Shown here piece after piece: positions 6,288-9,113 of a stretch of DNA of 9,113 nt. How positions within the stretch are numbered: position 1 is the first letter of the stretch; every line of letters starts with the position of its first letter. Made by a program: the position numbers and the translations under genes. This stretch comes from an uncultured Eubacterium sp. (GTDB lineage Bacteria > Bacillota > Clostridia > Lachnospirales > Lachnospiraceae): the NCBI GenBank assembly GCA_937915825.1, contig CALGGT010000019.1, positions 1 to 9,113 on the forward strand, in the 5' to 3' direction. Below the pieces are notes generated by a model, which saw only the letters and a list, made by a program, of their open reading frames with translations, ran no database searches and was not told where the DNA came from.

Positions 6288-7057
6288 GGCGTAACCCCCC
6301 TTATGATGGCGAAGAAGCAGGCACGGAGATGATCCGTACCGGTTTGTCGCAACAGAGCTTCCGGCGTATCATCGGCGATGATCCGCCCGTGATGCATCAT
6401 GATGATCCGGTCGCACAGATATTGCGCTTCCTCCATGTAATGGGTGGAATAGAGAATGGTTTTCCCCCGTTCCCGTTCCCGTTTCATAAAGTCTAAGATC
6501 GTTTCCGCGCTGAACACATCCAGACCGAGAGTCGGTTCGTCAAAGATGTAGAGAGCCGGATCGTGGATCAGACAGCGGGCAATGGAAGCGCGCTGGGTCT
6601 GACCGGTGGAAAGATTTTCAATGTGATTGTCGATAAAATCTCCTAACGAAAGGACCCGGATCAACTCCTCCATACGAGCATCGATGGTCTCCGGAGAAAG
6701 GGAATACAATTGTCCCGCGAACGTTAACATCTCACGGGTGGACAGCCGTTTATAAAGCTTGGTATTACCGGAAAGAAACCCGATATTTTTCTTAACCTGA
6801 AGCGCAGGATCTTCTTCCACCTGGTCTGCGGCAGGAGACTGGAAGGAAATGGTCCCGGAGGTAGGATTCATAATATGTGCCAACATTCGGAGTAATGTCG
6901 TCTTCCCGGCCCCGTTAGGGCCAAGCAATCCTGTGATCTTCCCATCTTCCACGGAGAAAGATACATGATCCACGGCAGAAAATTCCTGCAAGATTTTTTT
7001 CTTATTCTGTACCGTGGTTTTTATAAAATTTTTGGTTAGATCGTTCACCTCATACAT
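6284..7057 (-). CDS. ABC transporter ATP-binding protein, NatA-like
   Basis: This 257-residue cytoplasmic ATPase powers the permease encoded directly after it. Motifs appear in order: Walker A GPNGAGKTT at 46-54, signature LSTGQ at 149-153, Walker B ALYIFDE at 168-174 with catalytic E174, D-loop LGLD at 177-180 and switch histidine H206 in YSTHYMEEA. The Q-loop region reads GFLSGNTKLYKRLS (93-106) without the usual Gln. I recall NatA-type ATPases also having a GFL-GxT-LYxRL form here. The ATG at 7057 has GGGGAGG six bases upstream and begins with the normal MYEVNDLTK. The open frame continues to an ATG at 7123, but that adds 22 residues that look unlike the family. The stop overlaps the permease start as ATGA, so the two are translationally coupled. 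The promoter is at 7136-7165. A Na+ or drug/peptide efflux role is an inference from the family. Confidence 0.93.
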   Translation of the reverse strand: MYEVNDLTKNFIKTTVQNKKKILQEFSAVDHVSFSVEDGKITGLLGPNGAGKTTLLRMLAHIMNPTSGTISFQSPAADQVEEDPALQVKKNIGFLSGNTKLYKRLSTREMLTFAGQLYSLSPETIDARMEELIRVLSLGDFIDNHIENLSTGQTQRASIARCLIHDPALYIFDEPTLGLDVFSAETILDFMKRERERGKTILYSTHYMEEAQYLCDRIIMMHHGRIIADDTPEALLRQTGTDHLRACFFAIIRGVTP

Positions 7058-7063
7058 AGGATT

Positions 7064-7068
7064 CCTCC
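7064..7068 (-). promoter_or_regulatory. Ribosome binding site fixing the ATPase start
   Basis: On the minus strand GGGGAGG, with core GGAGG at 7064-7068, lies six bases before the ATG at 7057. No comparable site precedes the in-frame ATG at 7123. Confidence 0.75.
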
Positions 7069-7104
7069 CCGTTGATCTGCGACATTGGTCTTGTGTGTGG
7101 TTTT

Positions 7105-7125
7105 GCATGGAACCGAGATCCATGC
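7105..7125 (-). promoter_or_regulatory. Stem-loop at the 5' end of the ABC transporter mRNA
   Basis: GCATGGA (7105-7111) and TCCATGC (7119-7125) are perfect 7-base complements around a 7-base loop. If the promoter at 7136-7165 is used, transcription starts near 7129, so this hairpin is at the very 5' end of the mRNA. It could protect the mRNA from decay, or be an operator just after the start site. About 37 bases separate it from the ribosome binding site. Confidence 0.5.
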
Positions 7126-7135
7126 TTTCTTCTCT

Positions 7136-7165
7136 ATGATAACATATCCGGACTTTATTTGTCCA
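7136..7165 (-). promoter_or_regulatory. Sigma-A-type promoter for the ABC transporter unit
   Basis: On the minus strand TGGACA (7160-7165, 5 of 6) and TATCAT (7136-7141, 5 of 6) are 18 bases apart. A short inverted repeat, GGAC (7150-7153) and GTCC (7161-7164), overlaps the -35 element and spacer. The leader to the ATPase start is about 70 bases. Confidence 0.6.
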
Positions 7166-7269
7166 TTCTTTCCAAAGGGAATACGTAAGGATTCCAGCGG
7201 GGGTGTAGCAGGAATATCAATAAGAAGATTTATTTGAGAAATAAAGCCGTTCCCATCGGAAAAAAACTA

Positions 7270-7298
7270 TTGAAAAATGCGATAGAATGCGTTATTCT
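7270..7298 (+). promoter_or_regulatory. Promoter for the IMP cyclohydrolase operon
   Basis: TTGAAA (7270-7275, 5 of 6) and TATTCT (7293-7298, 4 of 6) are separated by exactly 17 bases. Transcription would start near 7305, giving a leader of about 40 bases, too short for a purine riboswitch. Confidence 0.55.
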
Positions 7299-7300
7299 AT
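7282..7300. promoter_or_regulatory. 19-bp palindrome over the promoter: candidate operator
   Basis: ATAGAAT (7282-7288), GCGTT, ATTCTAT (7294-7300) is a perfect 7-base inverted repeat covering the spacer and the -10 element of the promoter at 7270-7298. A dimeric repressor bound here would block RNA polymerase. It does not resemble a Bacillus PurBox closely enough to name a regulator. Confidence 0.4.
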
Positions 7301-7331
7301 TAGTATCTATGGAAAATAGAAAATGCAGATC

Positions 7332-7337
7332 AGGAGG
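7332..7337 (+). promoter_or_regulatory. Ribosome binding site fixing the IMP cyclohydrolase start
   Basis: AGGAGG lies seven bases before the ATG at 7345. This fixes the start there, not at the upstream in-frame ATG codons or at the ATG at 7351. Confidence 0.8.
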
Positions 7338-7344
7338 TTTCAAT

Positions 7345-8052
7345 ATGGAGATGCGTTCTTTAGAGCAGGAATTAAAAAACAACGCCTATCCCGGAAGAGG
7401 GATCGTGTTGGGGATCACACCCAGTGCCCGATATGCCGTTTCGGCATATTTTATTATGGGACGAAGCGGGAACAGTAGAAATCGGATTTTTGTAACGGAT
7501 GAAGACGGAATTCGCACGGAGGCCTATGATCCCTCAAAATTAGAAGACCCCAGCTTGATCATTTACGCGCCGGTTCGCGTACGGGGAACGGATACGATCG
7601 TTACAAATGGAGATCAAACCGATACGATCTATGAAGGGTTCGAAAAGGGGCTTACCATGGAGCAGGCATTGGAAGCGAGAGAATATGAACCGGATGCTCC
7701 CAATTATACCCCTCGTATTTCCGGCGTTTTGGAAGCGTACGGGAAGTCTTATCGTTTATCCATTTTAAAGAGCGCAGACGGGAATCCGGATTCCTGTGAG
7801 CGTTATACCTTTTCATACGAGAATCCCATTCCCGGTGTGGGACATTTTATTCACACGTATCGGGAGAATCTGGAACCGTTACCCAGCTTTGAAGGGGAAC
7901 CGAAGAAGGTGGAGATTCCGGAGGATATGGACGCCTTTACGGAAATGCTCTGGGAAAGCTTGAATGAAGAGAATAAGGTATCTTTGTTTGTTCGATACAT
8001 CCATCGGGAAACCGGAGAATGCAAAACTACGATTAAGAATAAAAATCAATGA
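7345..8052 (+). CDS. IMP cyclohydrolase, PurO-type (PF07826 family)
   Basis: This 235-residue cytoplasmic enzyme should close the ring of FAICAR to give IMP, the last step of de novo purine synthesis. It matches the family first defined by archaeal PurO, which is unrelated in fold to the cyclohydrolase half of PurH. Conserved-looking blocks are YPGRGI at 15-20, YFIMGRSGNSRNR at 35-47, TNGDQTDT at 87-94, APNYTPRISG at 118-127, GNPDSCERYTFSYENP at 146-161 and GHFIHTY at 166-172. No signal or membrane segment is present. The ATG at 7345 has AGGAGG seven bases upstream. The open frame to 7234 runs through the promoter and is rejected. The AICAR formyltransferase gene follows after 14 bp, and the two together replace PurH. 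Assignment is from recalled family sequence patterns and is strong. Activity in bacteria of this family is inferred from that pairing. Confidence 0.9.
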   Translation: MEMRSLEQELKNNAYPGRGIVLGITPSARYAVSAYFIMGRSGNSRNRIFVTDEDGIRTEAYDPSKLEDPSLIIYAPVRVRGTDTIVTNGDQTDTIYEGFEKGLTMEQALEAREYEPDAPNYTPRISGVLEAYGKSYRLSILKSADGNPDSCERYTFSYENPIPGVGHFIHTYRENLEPLPSFEGEPKKVEIPEDMDAFTEMLWESLNEENKVSLFVRYIHRETGECKTTIKNKNQ

Positions 8053-8053
8053 G

Positions 8054-8058
8054 AGGAG
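8054..8058 (+). promoter_or_regulatory. Ribosome binding site of the formyltransferase gene
   Basis: AGGAG starts two bases after the cyclohydrolase stop codon and ends eight bases before the ATG at 8067. This close spacing supports coupled translation. Confidence 0.75.
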
Positions 8059-8066
8059 ACCTTGTC

Positions 8067-9113
8067 ATGAAAGAATTGGAATTAAAATATGGATGCAATC
8101 CCAATCAAAAACCTTCCCGTATTTACATGGAAGAAGGAGAATTGCCCTTAGAGGTGTTAAATGGAAAGCCGGGATACATTAACTTTCTGGACGCATTTAA
8201 CGGCTGGCAATTGGTTTCGGAACTAAAAGCGGCAACCGGACGTAAGGCGGCAACTTCCTTTAAACATGTATCTCCTGCCGGGGCAGCGGTAGGACTTCCT
8301 TTAAGTGAAGTAGAAAAGAAAATCTATTGGGTTGATGATCTGGGAGAGTTGTCGGAGCAGGCGGCAGCTTACGCGAGAGCCCGTGGTGCGGATCGTATGT
8401 CATCTTATGGAGATTTTATCGCCCTAAGCGATGTATGTGATGTATCCTGTGCCCAGGTGATCAAGCGGGAGTTTTCCGACGGGATCATTGCGCCGGGTTA
8501 TGAGCCGGAGGCATTAGAAATCCTAAAGGAAAAGAAGAAAGGAAATTATGCCATCATTCAAATCGACCCCAACTACGTTCCCAAGGCTCTGGAGCGCAAG
8601 GAGGTGTTTGGGATTACCTTTGAGCAGGGAAGGAATGAATTGGTGATCGACGATGAGTTCTTTTCCAATGTGGTAACCGAGAACAGGGAAATTCCGGAAC
8701 TTGCCAAGATCGATATGGCAATTTCCATGATCACGCTGAAATACACACAATCCAATTCGGTATGTTTTGTTAAAGGAGGCCAGGCCATCGGAATCGGTGC
8801 GGGACAACAGTCCCGGATCCACTGTACCCGTTTAGCCGGAAGCAAAGCGGATAACTGGTTGTTGCGCCAATCGCCCCGGGTCTTGAATCTCCCTTTCAAA
8901 GAAGGGATGAAGAGAGCCGATCGGGACAATGCCATTGATCTGTACATTGGAGAGGATTACATGGACGTATTGGCAGAAGGAGAATGGCAAAAAGTATTTA
9001 CGGAGAAACCCCCGGTATTCACCAAAGAGGAGAAAGAACAATGGATCAAAGAATATGCCAAGGACGTGACCTTGGGATCGGACGCGTTCTTCCCCTTTTC
9101 GGATAATATTGAG
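8067..9113 (+). CDS. Phosphoribosylaminoimidazolecarboxamide (AICAR) formyltransferase, stand-alone, 3' end outside window
   Basis: This enzyme transfers a formyl group from 10-formyltetrahydrofolate to AICAR, giving FAICAR, the substrate of the cyclohydrolase encoded just upstream. The 349 residues visible run to the window edge without a stop. Family members of this stand-alone type are about 390 residues, so roughly 40 are missing. It opens with MKELELKYGCNPNQKPS. The catalytic Lys-His pair is K66-H67 in SFKHVSPAGAAVG, matching the KHxNPxG motif of the PurH transformylase. Other marks are RGADRMSSYGDF near 111-122, KYTQSNSVCFVKGGQAIGIG near 225-244, and GSDAFFPFSDNIE at the edge. There is no N-terminal MGS-like cyclohydrolase domain, so this is not full PurH. 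The ATG at 8067 has a well-placed AGGAG. It shares the operon promoter at 7270-7298. Confidence 0.93.
   Translation, partial: MKELELKYGCNPNQKPSRIYMEEGELPLEVLNGKPGYINFLDAFNGWQLVSELKAATGRKAATSFKHVSPAGAAVGLPLSEVEKKIYWVDDLGELSEQAAAYARARGADRMSSYGDFIALSDVCDVSCAQVIKREFSDGIIAPGYEPEALEILKEKKKGNYAIIQIDPNYVPKALERKEVFGITFEQGRNELVIDDEFFSNVVTENREIPELAKIDMAISMITLKYTQSNSVCFVKGGQAIGIGAGQQSRIHCTRLAGSKADNWLLRQSPRVLNLPFKEGMKRADRDNAIDLYIGEDYMDVLAEGEWQKVFTEKPPVFTKEEKEQWIKEYAKDVTLGSDAFFPFSDNIE

Noticed and set aside
7058..7123. 22-codon N-terminal extension of the ABC ATPase
   Set aside because: It contains the 5' hairpin and the real ribosome binding site, and the sequence does not resemble the start of ABC ATPases.
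7234..7344. 37-codon N-terminal extension of the IMP cyclohydrolase
   Set aside because: It spans the promoter, the candidate operator and the ribosome binding site.
7124..7344. Purine riboswitch ahead of the purine operon
   Set aside because: The promoter lies only about 40 bases before the start codon, and no three-way-junction pattern with the conserved loop bases was found.

Overview
The window looks like chromosomal DNA from a low-to-mid GC Gram-positive anaerobe of the Clostridia, most likely Lachnospiraceae-like. This rests on strong AGGAGG-type ribosome binding sites, a DacF-like carboxypeptidase, a NatA/NatB-type ABC transporter whose permease is fused to a CPBP protease, and a purine pathway that ends in two separate enzymes instead of bifunctional PurH. 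The genus cannot be fixed from the sequence alone. No rRNA, tRNA, CRISPR array, insertion sequence or phage gene was seen.

Layout. (1) 13-1266 (+): AI-2E family membrane protein, convergent with (2) 1338-1979 (-): trmB, tRNA guanine-N7 methyltransferase. The 71 bp between them hold a small tandem/mirror repeat and a weak terminator-like inverted repeat. (3) 2093-3484 (+): a DacF-like D-alanyl-D-alanine carboxypeptidase, divergent from trmB, with a good sigma-A-type promoter at 2018-2047. Its last codons contain a strong nested palindrome. (4) 3514-4047 (-): a 177-residue coiled-coil protein with a long Asp/Val-rich insert. (5) 4122-6287 (-): an ABC-2 permease fused to a CPBP glutamic protease, with a four-copy 12-bp minisatellite in its extracellular domain. 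(6) 6284-7057 (-): its NatA-like ATPase, translationally coupled by an ATGA overlap. (7) 7345-8052 (+): an archaeal-type (PurO family) IMP cyclohydrolase. (8) 8067-9113 (+, cut by the window edge): a stand-alone AICAR formyltransferase.

How the genes fit together. Genes 6, 5 and probably 4 read as one minus-strand unit from the promoter at 7136-7165. Gene 4 has no convincing promoter of its own and lies 74 bp after the permease. Genes 7 and 8 are an operon (14-nt gap) that performs the last two steps of IMP synthesis, AICAR to FAICAR to IMP. They are driven from a promoter at 7270-7298 that overlaps a 19-bp palindrome. The 287-bp region between genes 6 and 7 thus carries two divergent promoters, each with an inverted repeat placed where a regulator could bind. 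Three of the oddest features (minisatellite, Asp/Val insert, palindrome in the dacF tail) are short-repeat expansions inside genes.

Nothing here can be claimed as a wholly new system. The best candidates are the transporter-protease fusion with its acidic coiled-coil neighbour, and the palindrome that may end transcription of one gene inside the coding end of another.
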